A DNA stretch of 37,739 bases, from contig JAIXOJ010000197.1 in NCBI GenBank assembly GCA_027486835.1, positions 1 through 37,739 of the forward strand, in the 5' to 3' direction. The first letter of the stretch is position 1. Each line of letters starts with the position of its first letter. This document shows, in pieces, positions 17,262 to 25,445 of this stretch. Position numbers and translations under genes: made by a program. The notes under the pieces are model-generated. The model was given only the letters and a program-made list of their open reading frames with translations. It had not been told where the DNA came from and did not search any database. The DNA is from Chitinophagaceae bacterium. Lineage in GTDB: Bacteria; Bacteroidota; Bacteroidia; Chitinophagales; Chitinophagaceae.

Positions 17262-18221
17262 ATGGAAAAACAATGGAAATACATTGATGATCAAATGGAA
17301 ATTGAAACTCGAAGAAGTTTTAAGAAAGCCATCATTCTGAGTACTTACCACGACATTAGGTTGCAAAGTATGCTTCCTATTTACCCTATCCTTCAGTCGG
17401 TTTATGACCGGTACCATCCACTGCATTTGGATTTTAGCGACCAGTATTTCTCTTGGAATAGTCTACAGGGTACGCAAACCACCAAGACTGATGCTGTAGG
17501 CGACTTGTTTAAACAAGTAAAAAGTCGTTTGTCTTTAGAATGGGATCCTGCTATACAGGTTATCTACAAAAAGAACACTCTTCGCTATAAGGAGATATTT
17601 CCCGAGGGCAAAAAGCCATTTAGAGTGGGGGAAATAGATACACGCATTGGTGCCTTTAACACCTTGCTTAAAAATATTGGAACAGATAAAGCTTTAGATA
17701 AAATAGCCAAGCAAATTGATCCTGAATACCAATCATTACTTAGTGCTAGGAAGGTGCAAGTGGGGGCTATTGGTAACACAGGTTCTGGTAGTGGTGCAGT
17801 AGAAACGGCACGTGTAGCGGCGATGAACATGCAGTACCGCAATGTAGGTTTTGTGATGGATCAACTATTTGATGTGCGGGATAAAGTACTTCCACTAATT
17901 ATTGATCTTAAAACCCTCCGCCAAAAAAATCAGGTGACTTTTAATGGTAGTTTGGCTAATGGCGCAAAGAAGGAAGCGTTAGAACAAACTTTTTTAAACA
18001 CAGATACATTTGCCATAAAGCTTACTGGCACTGGCAGTTTGAAACTTTATTTAGCCACCGATGCCGACTCTATTGACAGTGAACCAATTCCTGTGGCAGC
18101 TAAGGCAAATACAGTGATAAAAATTGCCGATTTTAAGGTAACCGATTTGTTTAACCACCGCTCCCTTATCGTAGCCAGCGATGGCAATGGGGATGTAAAA
18201 TATAGAATAAACTTGTTGTAA
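17262..18221 (+). CDS. Unrecognised 319-aa protein
   Basis: I do not recognise a family. The protein has no signal peptide or membrane segment. The first ~70 residues are mixed charged and aromatic ('MEKQWKYIDDQMEIETRRSFKKAI', 'YPILQSVYDRYHPLHLDF'). A glycine/serine run 'GNTGSGSGAVET' sits near the middle, followed by a helical part ('MNMQYRNVGFVMDQLFDVRDKVLPLIIDL'). The last ~90 residues look beta-rich ('KLTGTGSLKLYLATDADS'), like a small carbohydrate-binding or immunoglobulin-like sheet. Clean frame, ATG start and a good terminator support it as a real gene. It begins about 100 bp after the 42-bp repeat array and has no operon partner. Confidence 0.75.
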   Translation: MEKQWKYIDDQMEIETRRSFKKAIILSTYHDIRLQSMLPIYPILQSVYDRYHPLHLDFSDQYFSWNSLQGTQTTKTDAVGDLFKQVKSRLSLEWDPAIQVIYKKNTLRYKEIFPEGKKPFRVGEIDTRIGAFNTLLKNIGTDKALDKIAKQIDPEYQSLLSARKVQVGAIGNTGSGSGAVETARVAAMNMQYRNVGFVMDQLFDVRDKVLPLIIDLKTLRQKNQVTFNGSLANGAKKEALEQTFLNTDTFAIKLTGTGSLKLYLATDADSIDSEPIPVAAKANTVIKIADFKVTDLFNHRSLIVASDGNGDVKYRINLL

Positions 18222-18244
18222 ATTTTAGTATTGGGGGCATAGCG

Positions 18245-18296
18245 AACGATTCATTGTTCCACTAGTTTGGGGTTGGAATGATGAGTCGTTTTTTTT
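18245..18296 (+). terminator. Terminator of the 17262-18221 gene
   Basis: AACGA-T-TCAT (18245-18254) and TTCC (18257-18260) pair with GGAA (18275-18278) and ATGA-G-TCGTT (18281-18290), with one small internal loop, followed by eight T. Confidence 0.85.
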
Positions 18297-18524
18297 GCTT
18301 GTATTTAGCTTCTATTAATTCAGCTATAGCGTGTTTTTTGGAGGATTTGACATTAGTATATATTATGCTTTTGTTTATAACATTGGCCACAAAACTGAAT
18401 AACAGATCATATCCATCGCTTGTGTCGGTTCGATAATTATAAAATATACACATTCGTGAGCGAAAAAACTGAAAACGTACAATGGCTTTACCCTAAATAA
18501 ATATTACGAACATTAAAGAGACCT
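18297..18524. other. Spacer with no supported gene
   Basis: AT-rich sequence. A 63-codon minus-strand frame (18262-18453) crosses it, but its 3' end lies inside the terminator stem of the neighbouring gene and it resembles nothing known, so it is not called. Confidence 0.5.
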
Positions 18525-18671
18525 ATGGAATATCATGATAAGATTTTAGCGATTAATTTTTCTGATTTAACCAATAGAGATGAAGATTATATTTTGATAA
18601 ATGGTAAGCAAATCATCGAACAACCAATTGTTTATTCTTGCTACAGGCCCTTGCATAATATTGACAACTAA
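18525..18671 (+). CDS. Possible 48-aa leader ORF before the TPR gene
   Basis: ATG at 18525 opens 48 codons (starts MEYHDKILAINFSDL, ends SCYRPLHNIDN) and stops 10 bases before the ATG of the TPR protein. It is acidic with a beta-like middle ('DYILINGKQIIEQPIVY'). I recognise no family. Its position suggests a small co-transcribed gene or the remnant of a longer one; chance is also possible. Confidence 0.35.
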   Translation: MEYHDKILAINFSDLTNRDEDYILINGKQIIEQPIVYSCYRPLHNIDN

Positions 18672-18681
18672 ATAGACATAA

Positions 18682-19773
18682 ATGAAAAAGAGCGTTAACC
18701 TTTTCTTTTTAACTGCCTTATTGCTGATAGGGCAAATTTCTTATGCACAATCTAATAAAGAACAAGCACTTCAAAAGGCAAGGACAGCCGTAAAGTTAGA
18801 AGACGAAGAAGGAAAATATGATGAAGCGATAAAACTGTTTGCTGAAGCTCAAGTACTTGACCCAGACAATATAAGTTATCCTTATGAAATGGCCTACGCG
18901 TACAGTGGAAAAAAGGATTACAAGAAAGCATCTGATATTCTAGAAAAATTGTTGAATCATAAAGACGTTTATGGAAGAATTTATCAAGCTTTAGGCAATG
19001 CCTACGATTATCAAGGCAAGTCAGACAAAGCAATAGCAACTTATGAATTGGGGATAAAGAAATTTCCCAATGCTGGGGAACTGTATTTGGAATTGGGCAA
19101 TATGAAAATGGCCAGTAAGGATTATAATGGTGCTTTGTCTTGTTTTGAAAAAGGAATAGAAAACGACCCTAAATTTCCATCAAACTATTATTGGGCAAGC
19201 AAAATATATTGTAATTCAGAAGAAGAAGTCTGGGGTATGCTTTATGGTGAATTATTTATGAATTTGGAACGTAATAGTAAAAGAACTGCTGAAATTAGCA
19301 AGCTGCTTTTCGATACTTACAAAAGTGAAATAAAATTTACTTCGGACACTTCTTTCGGAGTTAGCTTTTGTAAAACAGCTTCAATAAATATTTCAGATTT
19401 TCAAGACGCTAAAAAATTTAAACTTCCATTTGGTACTGGCTGCTATGAAATAATATTAATGATGTCTTTGATAGGGTGTAAGCACATTGATATAAATTCC
19501 CTAGACATAATGCGGAGTAATTTTGTGGATAGATTTTTTGAAGGCGATAATTCCAAAAAGTATCCCAACGTTCTTTTTGAATATCAACAAAAACTAAAAA
19601 ATGCGGGACATTTTGAAGCGTATAATCATTGGTTGCTTATGAAAGGAGATGAAGACGGTTTTAAAAAATGGCAGAAAAGCAATAAAACTAAGTGGGACGG
19701 CTTTGTAGAGTGGTACACTTCCAATAAAATCCAACTTAACGGTTCCAATAAATTCTTTAGAAGGCAATATTGA
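18682..19773 (+). CDS. Secreted or periplasmic tetratricopeptide (TPR) repeat protein
   Basis: The 363-aa product has a signal peptide (two lysines, a hydrophobic core, cleavage near 'ISYAQS' at about residue 22). At least four TPR-like helix pairs follow between about 25 and 175: 'YDEAIKLFAEAQVLDPDN', 'KDYKKASDILEKLLNH', 'GKSDKAIATYELGIKKFPN' and 'KDYNGALSCFEKGIENDPK'. TPRs are protein-binding scaffolds. The C-terminal half (about 180-363) is not TPR and not recognised; it is rich in lysine and aromatic residues and ends 'KFFRRQY'. It was found in no operon except for the small ORF just upstream. The partner is unknown. Confidence 0.8.
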   Translation: MKKSVNLFFLTALLLIGQISYAQSNKEQALQKARTAVKLEDEEGKYDEAIKLFAEAQVLDPDNISYPYEMAYAYSGKKDYKKASDILEKLLNHKDVYGRIYQALGNAYDYQGKSDKAIATYELGIKKFPNAGELYLELGNMKMASKDYNGALSCFEKGIENDPKFPSNYYWASKIYCNSEEEVWGMLYGELFMNLERNSKRTAEISKLLFDTYKSEIKFTSDTSFGVSFCKTASINISDFQDAKKFKLPFGTGCYEIILMMSLIGCKHIDINSLDIMRSNFVDRFFEGDNSKKYPNVLFEYQQKLKNAGHFEAYNHWLLMKGDEDGFKKWQKSNKTKWDGFVEWYTSNKIQLNGSNKFFRRQY

Positions 19774-20000
19774 AATACAATTGAAGATATGAGTAGTGGT
19801 TTGTTTACCGCAAAGTATTCATACAGGCTATTTCTTCATAACCCCCTTTTATAGCTAGCAAATCCCTAGCATTGATTGTCATTTTTTAAGGCCATCGCTT
19901 GACTTAATATTATTGGATACTTACTGATAGGAAAGTACAGATAGCATTGTAGCAGCAGATACTTGACAATAAAACTGATTTTTAAGACATTGAAAATAAG

Positions 20001-20600
20001 ATGTACAATCAAGAAATTCCATTTGAAATTCACCTTACTACGGAATGTTTAGCTTCAACTAGTGAGATAGATTTCGTTGACTTCTGCCTGGCAAGCAAGG
20101 CAAAACCACTATTAATTGAACTCTCAAAAGGTGATGTTGTAAATCAGCCAATGTTGAGTAAGGTTGTTTATGGTAAAGATGTAAACAACATTTTATTACT
20201 AGCTAACGAATTGTCCATTTCAATGAAAGCCAATCATTTTCCAGTGAAAAGACTTAAGATTGAAATTCCTGCAGACGCTTTTGATTTTCTGAAAGATTAT
20301 TCTTCAGAGGTTGTCAATTATTTTGAATGGCACTGCAAAGTGAATTATACACAAGCTGAACAACTGCTACAGCTTTGTGAAAAGCATAAATCGCATCTTT
20401 CGATAAATTCTTTGCGAAACGAAAGAAATATCAAGTTCATAACGCTAAGGGAGTTTGGACATAAATTGGCATTCGAACAAAGAATTGCTGCCTTATTGTA
20501 TGATATGAAAAATGGTAACTGGAATATCTTAAAACAGCAATCAGAATACTGTATCTATGACAATAATCACTTTCTCGATAACGGGTGGCTACCAAAATAA
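20001..20600 (+). CDS. Unrecognised 199-aa protein, partner of the nucleotidyltransferase
   Basis: The protein is soluble, with no signal peptide. It seems to have two alpha/beta halves: 'IPFEIHLTTE...FVDFCLASKAKPLLIELSKGD', a turn 'QPMLSKVVYG', and 'HFPVKRLKIEI' (80-89), then 'VNYFEWHCKV' (105-114). The order 'HLT', 'QPM', 'FPVKRLKIE' and 'YFExHxK' looks like a conserved family pattern, but I cannot name the family or a function. The stop is 8 bases before the ATG of the AbiEii-like nucleotidyltransferase, so the two are very likely co-transcribed. An antitoxin or substrate-presenting role is a guess from this position only. Confidence 0.75.
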   Translation: MYNQEIPFEIHLTTECLASTSEIDFVDFCLASKAKPLLIELSKGDVVNQPMLSKVVYGKDVNNILLLANELSISMKANHFPVKRLKIEIPADAFDFLKDYSSEVVNYFEWHCKVNYTQAEQLLQLCEKHKSHLSINSLRNERNIKFITLREFGHKLAFEQRIAALLYDMKNGNWNILKQQSEYCIYDNNHFLDNGWLPK

Positions 20601-20608
20601 ATGATGAC

Positions 20609-21667
20609 ATGGAATTAAAAAGCAACGCAGTTCTTGAAATGATGGCAAATGAAGCCTTTATCCGCAGGGCGTCACAAATTGATTTACCTTTTATGCTGAA
20701 AGGGAGTTATGTAACCCGTCAATATTTTGAAAATCCAATCAACAGAATTCCGGCTGACCTCGATTGGGTTTATATGCACACAATAAGCGACGAGCAAACC
20801 GCAAGAAAAACATTTAGTAATTGGGCAACACGGGTTACAGAATTAGAACTAGATGATAATGTAAGATTTATAAGCTTTAAAGAGAATGACTTTTGGAGAA
20901 GAATTGACTATGCTATGGCAGATGATTTTCCAACCGTAAACACAGACATTGCCTGTGTAATTGATGAGAGAACGGTAGTATTTGGGTTAGATGTTTCTTT
21001 TAATTTGGACATTGAACAACCAAGTGTTCCTTTAATGTATCGCCCATTAACAGGAAACCTTTTTTTGATTCCCAATACCGTTCCAATAAGCTTACAAGTA
21101 TCTTGGAAAATACATCAAACATTGGTAAGACCCCGTTTCAAGGATTTATTTGACTTGATGCATTTAGTTCAACATCCATCTTTCGACAAACATAATTTGG
21201 ACAGAGCTTTACAAGCTTTGATAAACGAATGTTATACGGACAATGTAGATATGCTTAAAGTTGGATATTTTTTAAACACCGAAATTGAAAAACTTTTTTT
21301 AAACAATTCTATTCATGAAGCTTGGGATTTTTGGCGACACAATAAAAAAGTTAACTCATTTCAAGAGGGTGTAACCTACGAATACGGGTATCATATTACC
21401 GATGTATCAAGATTACCTACAGAGCTACTTGATTTCCTACATCAGCTTAGAAATAGTTTAGAAAATGCTGGAATTGGCATCCATTTATTTGATTGCTTAC
21501 CCCAACCAACAAGCTATAAAAAGCGCGTTACTTTGGATTCAATATCCAATGAAACAAAAAATGCTATTCCACAAAATGATGCTCACATTGAAAAAAGGAT
21601 GACTCACGAAGAGCATTGGCCCTTATTTATTTTCTTGCGTAAATTATTCGGGTTCAAGAATTCCTAA
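20609..21667 (+). CDS. AbiEii/AbiGii-like nucleotidyltransferase
   Basis: AbiEii-type proteins are toxins of type IV toxin-antitoxin and abortive infection systems that add nucleotides to targets such as tRNA. From the ATG at 20609 the product has 352 aa. An early GTG at 20585 would overlap the upstream gene. Motifs fit the DNA polymerase beta fold: K31-G32-S33 in 'MLKGSYVTRQYF', the metal-binding pair D50-x-D52 in 'RIPADLDW', and a third acidic stretch around 'FGLDVSFNLDIEQP'. The late 'SWKIHQTLVRPRFKDLFDLMHLV' matches the K...R.KDLFDL region of AbiEii proteins. The C-terminal ~120 residues are unassigned. The partner is not a recognisable AbiEi antitoxin, which makes this pair unusual. Confidence 0.78.
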   Translation: MELKSNAVLEMMANEAFIRRASQIDLPFMLKGSYVTRQYFENPINRIPADLDWVYMHTISDEQTARKTFSNWATRVTELELDDNVRFISFKENDFWRRIDYAMADDFPTVNTDIACVIDERTVVFGLDVSFNLDIEQPSVPLMYRPLTGNLFLIPNTVPISLQVSWKIHQTLVRPRFKDLFDLMHLVQHPSFDKHNLDRALQALINECYTDNVDMLKVGYFLNTEIEKLFLNNSIHEAWDFWRHNKKVNSFQEGVTYEYGYHITDVSRLPTELLDFLHQLRNSLENAGIGIHLFDCLPQPTSYKKRVTLDSISNETKNAIPQNDAHIEKRMTHEEHWPLFIFLRKLFGFKNS

Positions 21668-21732
21668 GCTCTACATAGTTTTGTTCACACAATTGCCCAT
21701 AGATTTTTTTCGATAAACTATCTCTTCCCCCA

Positions 21733-22386
21733 ATGCAAATACTAGAACTAACGTTACAAACCAACAATTTACCCGATACCAAAGACTTTTATCAACAAAC
21801 AATGGGATTTGAATTGATACACGAAACAGACAATTCCATTTACTTTTCTGTTGGCACTTCAATACTAATTTTTGAGCTAATAGAAAGTGAGCAATGTCCT
21901 AAATATCATTTTGCGTTTAACATCCCAATCAATAAAATTCCTGAAGCAATCGACTGGACTTTGGAACGCACCAATTTAATTGCCACCGACGATTCATTTG
22001 TAACCGACTTTGACAATTGGAAAGCAACCGCTATTTACTTCCTAGATAATAACCGAAACATTGTAGAATTTATTTGCAGGACAGACTTAAACAATCCAAC
22101 TGAACTACCATTTTCTGTAGATACTATTTTAAACATCAACGAAATAGGGTTAGTAACACATCAATCTCTGCAAACGGGAGAAGAAATAATCGAGAAAATA
22201 AATACCACCTTTTTTGAGAAAGGCCCCATAAGGGATGATTTTGCCGCAGTTGGTACCGACCAAGGATTATTTGTTATTTCTAATCCCTACAGAAATTGGT
22301 ATCCCACCCAAGAAAAGGCCGAAATATGGAAAGTAAAAGGAAAAATAAGAATGGGCGAATTGGAGTATGACCTTGAATTTAACTAA
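21733..22386 (+). CDS. VOC (glyoxalase/bleomycin resistance fold) family protein
   Basis: The 217-aa protein starts 'MQILELTLQTNNLPDTKDFYQQTMGFEL', the opening of vicinal oxygen chelate (VOC) modules, and has 'NRNIVEFICR' near residue 110, where the last metal ligand of the first module (a glutamate) usually lies. A second, weaker module follows ('INEIGLVTHQSL', then 'DQGLFVISNPYRNWYPTQ'). Such proteins include glyoxalases, dioxygenases and resistance proteins; the substrate cannot be told. It is 65 bp after the nucleotidyltransferase on the same strand, but I see no functional link. Confidence 0.8.
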   Translation: MQILELTLQTNNLPDTKDFYQQTMGFELIHETDNSIYFSVGTSILIFELIESEQCPKYHFAFNIPINKIPEAIDWTLERTNLIATDDSFVTDFDNWKATAIYFLDNNRNIVEFICRTDLNNPTELPFSVDTILNINEIGLVTHQSLQTGEEIIEKINTTFFEKGPIRDDFAAVGTDQGLFVISNPYRNWYPTQEKAEIWKVKGKIRMGELEYDLEFN

Positions 22387-22544
22387 CACCAAACCACTAC
22401 AGCCAAATTAGGTTAGTGTCATCTATTTATTACCTCTTAAAACAGTACAAAAAAATGAAAGAAAGGTATCAATCTGAGATATTGCAAGTCGAAACATTTT
22501 AGCTTTTATTCAAGCTTTAGCCAACATTATTTGGCAGTAGCGGA

Positions 22545-22552
22545 TATATTTG
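22545..22552 (+). promoter_or_regulatory. Possible -7 promoter box of the serine hydrolase gene
   Basis: TATATTTG matches the TAnnTTTG consensus. No well-spaced -33 element is seen (a TTTG lies only 11 bases upstream). It would give a leader of about 120 bases. Confidence 0.35.
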
Positions 22553-22677
22553 AACTTTAGGTGTTGGTCTTTTGGATTGTTTACAAGCTAACCAAGCATA
22601 AAGTCAGCCACCATTTTCGATACAGTCAAGATAAATACAATTTTAAACTTACGCTACAAAAAATCAAGGACTATAGT

Positions 22678-23997
22678 ATGATGAGGATTTTTTTTATTGC
22701 CTTTCTAGTTGGAACTTTTGGTCAAATCGGATTAGCGCAGAGCTTTGACAAAGCCAAATTAGACAACTATTTCACTACCCTCGAGAAGAACAACAAGTTT
22801 ATGGGTAGTGTTGCCGTTTCAAAAGATGGTGAAATTATTTACTCAAAAAGTGTTGGGTTTGCAGACGTTGAAAACAAGTTAATAGCTAACGAACATTCTA
22901 AATATAGAATTGGGTCTATCTCCAAAACCTTTACTACAGTTTTGGTTTTAAAAGCAGTAGAAGAACGAAAGCTAGACTTAAATCAGACCATTGACAAGTA
23001 TTTCCCAACTATAAAAAATGCAGATAGAATAACCATAAAGCTTTTACTTGGTCACAGGAGTGGCATACACAATTTTACCGATGACAAAGACTATCTAACT
23101 TGGAACACACAACCCAAAACTGAAAAAGAAATGGTGGCAATCATAGCAAAAGGTGGTATTGATTTTGAACCAGATAGCAAGGCAGGGTACAGCAATTCAA
23201 ACTTTGTGCTTTTGACCTATATCCTAGAAAAAACGTTCAACCAGCCATATGCTAAATTGCTAGAAAATTACATCATTAGACCCCTTGGATTAACTAATAC
23301 ATCCTTTGGCGGAAGAATTGAACCCAATAAAAACGAATGCAAATCATATCATTTTAGCGATGGTTGGAAATTAGAATCTGAAACGGATGTTTCTATACCA
23401 TTAGGTGCTGGTGGCATTATCTCAACCCCAGTTGACCTTGATAAGTTTAGCAATGCACTATTCACTGGTAAAATCTTGAAAACGGAAAGTCTTGAAATGA
23501 TGAAAACCATAAAAGAAAAATTCGGTTTAGGGTTGTTTCAAATACCGTTTTACGATAAAATTGGATATGGACACACGGGTGGTATTAATGGTTTTAGCTC
23601 CGTTTTTTCCTATTTCTCCGATGGAAACATTGCTTATGCTTTAACTTCAAATGGGTCAAACTACATTAACAATAATATTTCAATCGCAGTACTAAGTGCT
23701 GTGTTTAACAAACCTTATGACCTTCCAAATTTTTCTACTTACGAAGTGAGTTCAGAAGATTTGGACAAGTATTTGGGTACCTATGTATCTAAACAAATCC
23801 CCTTGAAAATAACCATTACAAAAGACAACAAGACTTTAACCGCACAGGCAACTGGCCAATCTGCATTTCCTCTTGAAGCAACTGAAAAAGATAAATTCAA
23901 GTTTGACAAAGCGGGCGTAGTATTAGAGTTCAATCCTCCAGAAAAAACAATGTTACTAAAACAAAGTGGGGGTAAGTACACATTTACAAAAGAATAA
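22678..23997 (+). CDS. Secreted serine hydrolase of the class C beta-lactamase fold
   Basis: The start at 22678 (ATG ATG) gives a 439-aa protein with a signal peptide ending near 'IGLAQ' (residue 21); the open frame further upstream lacks a signal-peptide-like start and is not used. The catalytic triad of the beta-lactamase/transpeptidase fold is present: S80-x-x-K83 in 'IGSISKTFT', Y171-S-N173 in 'GYSNSNF', and H299-T-G301 in 'GYGHTGGING'. A C-terminal ~80-aa domain ('YLGTYVSKQIPLKITITKDNKTL') is the beta-sandwich often attached to such esterases and peptidases. Resistance to beta-lactams is not implied; D-alanyl or ester hydrolysis in the periplasm is likelier. It stands alone. Confidence 0.88.
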   Translation: MMRIFFIAFLVGTFGQIGLAQSFDKAKLDNYFTTLEKNNKFMGSVAVSKDGEIIYSKSVGFADVENKLIANEHSKYRIGSISKTFTTVLVLKAVEERKLDLNQTIDKYFPTIKNADRITIKLLLGHRSGIHNFTDDKDYLTWNTQPKTEKEMVAIIAKGGIDFEPDSKAGYSNSNFVLLTYILEKTFNQPYAKLLENYIIRPLGLTNTSFGGRIEPNKNECKSYHFSDGWKLESETDVSIPLGAGGIISTPVDLDKFSNALFTGKILKTESLEMMKTIKEKFGLGLFQIPFYDKIGYGHTGGINGFSSVFSYFSDGNIAYALTSNGSNYINNNISIAVLSAVFNKPYDLPNFSTYEVSSEDLDKYLGTYVSKQIPLKITITKDNKTLTAQATGQSAFPLEATEKDKFKFDKAGVVLEFNPPEKTMLLKQSGGKYTFTKE

Positions 23998-24032
23998 AAA
24001 CTACCATTCAATCGTTGGTGTTTTCTTTTTTT
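23997..24032. terminator. Weak terminator between the serine hydrolase and alpha/beta hydrolase genes
   Basis: AAAAC-T-ACCA (23997-24006) pairs with TGGT-GTTTT (24016-24024), followed by CTTTTTTT. It is just behind the plus-strand gene. Confidence 0.4.
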
Positions 24033-24150
24033 ATGGGGCGCTAGGAATAAAAACGGGTTCTGTTCTGGTTTAACCACATAAGTAAGACGAAAACTGGGAA
24101 ATATCTAAACGGCGTAAGTGAATCGGAGGCAATGCTTCTAGTTTATCACG

Positions 24151-25146
24151 CTACTTAAGCTTCATTATCTCCCTTAGAAACGATATAGAGGCTTCCACCA
24201 CTCCATTCACATCCTTCGACTGTAAACCACAACCAATAACATGACTTTCTGCATTAGGTATAGCTTGTTCGCGTTTTAAAGCAGTAGGTGTAGCGATAGT
24301 TTTCATCATCTTCTTGATAGCGTCAACCCGCACCACTGGATCTTGATGCGCTTCGTCTTTGTAGAAATATAAGGACAGCACTGGTTGATGCACCTGTTTA
24401 AAAACATCGGGTATCATGGTGGTATGGAGCATTTGCTGTAAAGCAATGGCAGCCTCTAACCTAAAATGGGTATTCCAATATTGGTGAAAAACCGCTTCAC
24501 TATCGTTAGTGTTAACGTATAAACCACCTGTTATCATACGGGCAATTTGTAAGCCCCACGGCATAGTAAGCAACCAAGCTTTATTGTTGTTAATAGCAAT
24601 GTTGGGCGAGAATAATATTAAGCCAGCTACCTCTTTAGGAAATGCGGCGGCCAATTGAAGTGCTTGCGAACCGCCTGTGGAAGTACCTATTATGATAACT
24701 CTCTCACCCAATTGTTTACCAATTGCCAAGGCTTCCTTTGCAGATTCCCAGTACTGTTCGGGGGTTAATTGTATCAATTGATCGGTGGTGTCTATGCCAT
24801 GTTCTGACAGTCGAGCTAAATAGAGGTTACTATGAAATCTAGCAGCAATTAATCTATGGGCGGGGTTTGCTTCCTCTTGGCAAGCACCAAAACCATGTAA
24901 ATACACAAAGGCATAGGGCGTTTTTGTGCGGTTTGCAGTATCGGCCCAAACAATTCGTGCCTGGTTGTTTGCCTTCAATCGATGGGTTTGTTCTTTAGCC
25001 GAGATATATTTTTCCAAGTTGGGACCACTTATTGGGATGGGTGGTAGGGATGCTTTATAAACAGGTAATGGAGGAGTGGGGCCTATTAAATAGGAAAACA
25101 CTACAAACATTGCCCAGCCTAATAATTTGGTTTTGCTGCTTTTCAC
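24151..25146 (-). CDS. Alpha/beta hydrolase, membrane-anchored or secreted
   Basis: The 331-aa protein begins with a short hydrophobic segment (about 8-22) after lysines, an uncleaved anchor or signal peptide, then a proline-rich linker. The alpha/beta hydrolase fold follows: oxyanion-strand 'VYLHGFGACQEE' (81-92), nucleophile elbow G154-T-S156-T-G158, an acidic residue near 'YFYKDEAHQDPVV', and H302 in 'ESHVIGCGL'. It resembles carboxylesterases and lysophospholipase-like enzymes. The substrate is not readable. It is divergent from typA (300 bp between) and convergent with the serine hydrolase; no operon. Confidence 0.85.
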   Translation of the reverse strand: MKSSKTKLLGWAMFVVFSYLIGPTPPLPVYKASLPPIPISGPNLEKYISAKEQTHRLKANNQARIVWADTANRTKTPYAFVYLHGFGACQEEANPAHRLIAARFHSNLYLARLSEHGIDTTDQLIQLTPEQYWESAKEALAIGKQLGERVIIIGTSTGGSQALQLAAAFPKEVAGLILFSPNIAINNNKAWLLTMPWGLQIARMITGGLYVNTNDSEAVFHQYWNTHFRLEAAIALQQMLHTTMIPDVFKQVHQPVLSLYFYKDEAHQDPVVRVDAIKKMMKTIATPTALKREQAIPNAESHVIGCGLQSKDVNGVVEASISFLREIMKLK

Positions 25147-25445
25147 GATAGTAAATTTATTTTGTGTAAATCTACGCTAACCCTATGTCAATCCCAAGTA
25201 GTAATCATGATTAAAAACGAAATTTACCATGCCATGATTTCTTAACAAAAGCCAAATGTTTGATAATTTCTAAAAAATGGGGTTAAATAATCATTATCAA
25301 ATTGGAAACAGCGCCATTTCATTTTTTCGCCTAAAGTCAAACCACTACATTCGCAACTTCAATTACGCTAAAAAATTTAATACAAAACTGCTCAATCACT
25401 CAAAAACTATGAGTAGTATAGGTTTTTAGCTAAAATATTTAATTA

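Noticed and set aside
18262-18453. 63-aa minus-strand ORF
   Set aside because: Its 3' end is built from the terminator stem of the convergent gene and no family or start signal supports it.
22678-23997. Beta-lactam resistance gene
   Set aside because: The SxxK/YxN/HTG set is shared with many esterases and peptidases, and the C-terminal extra domain is typical of those rather than of AmpC.
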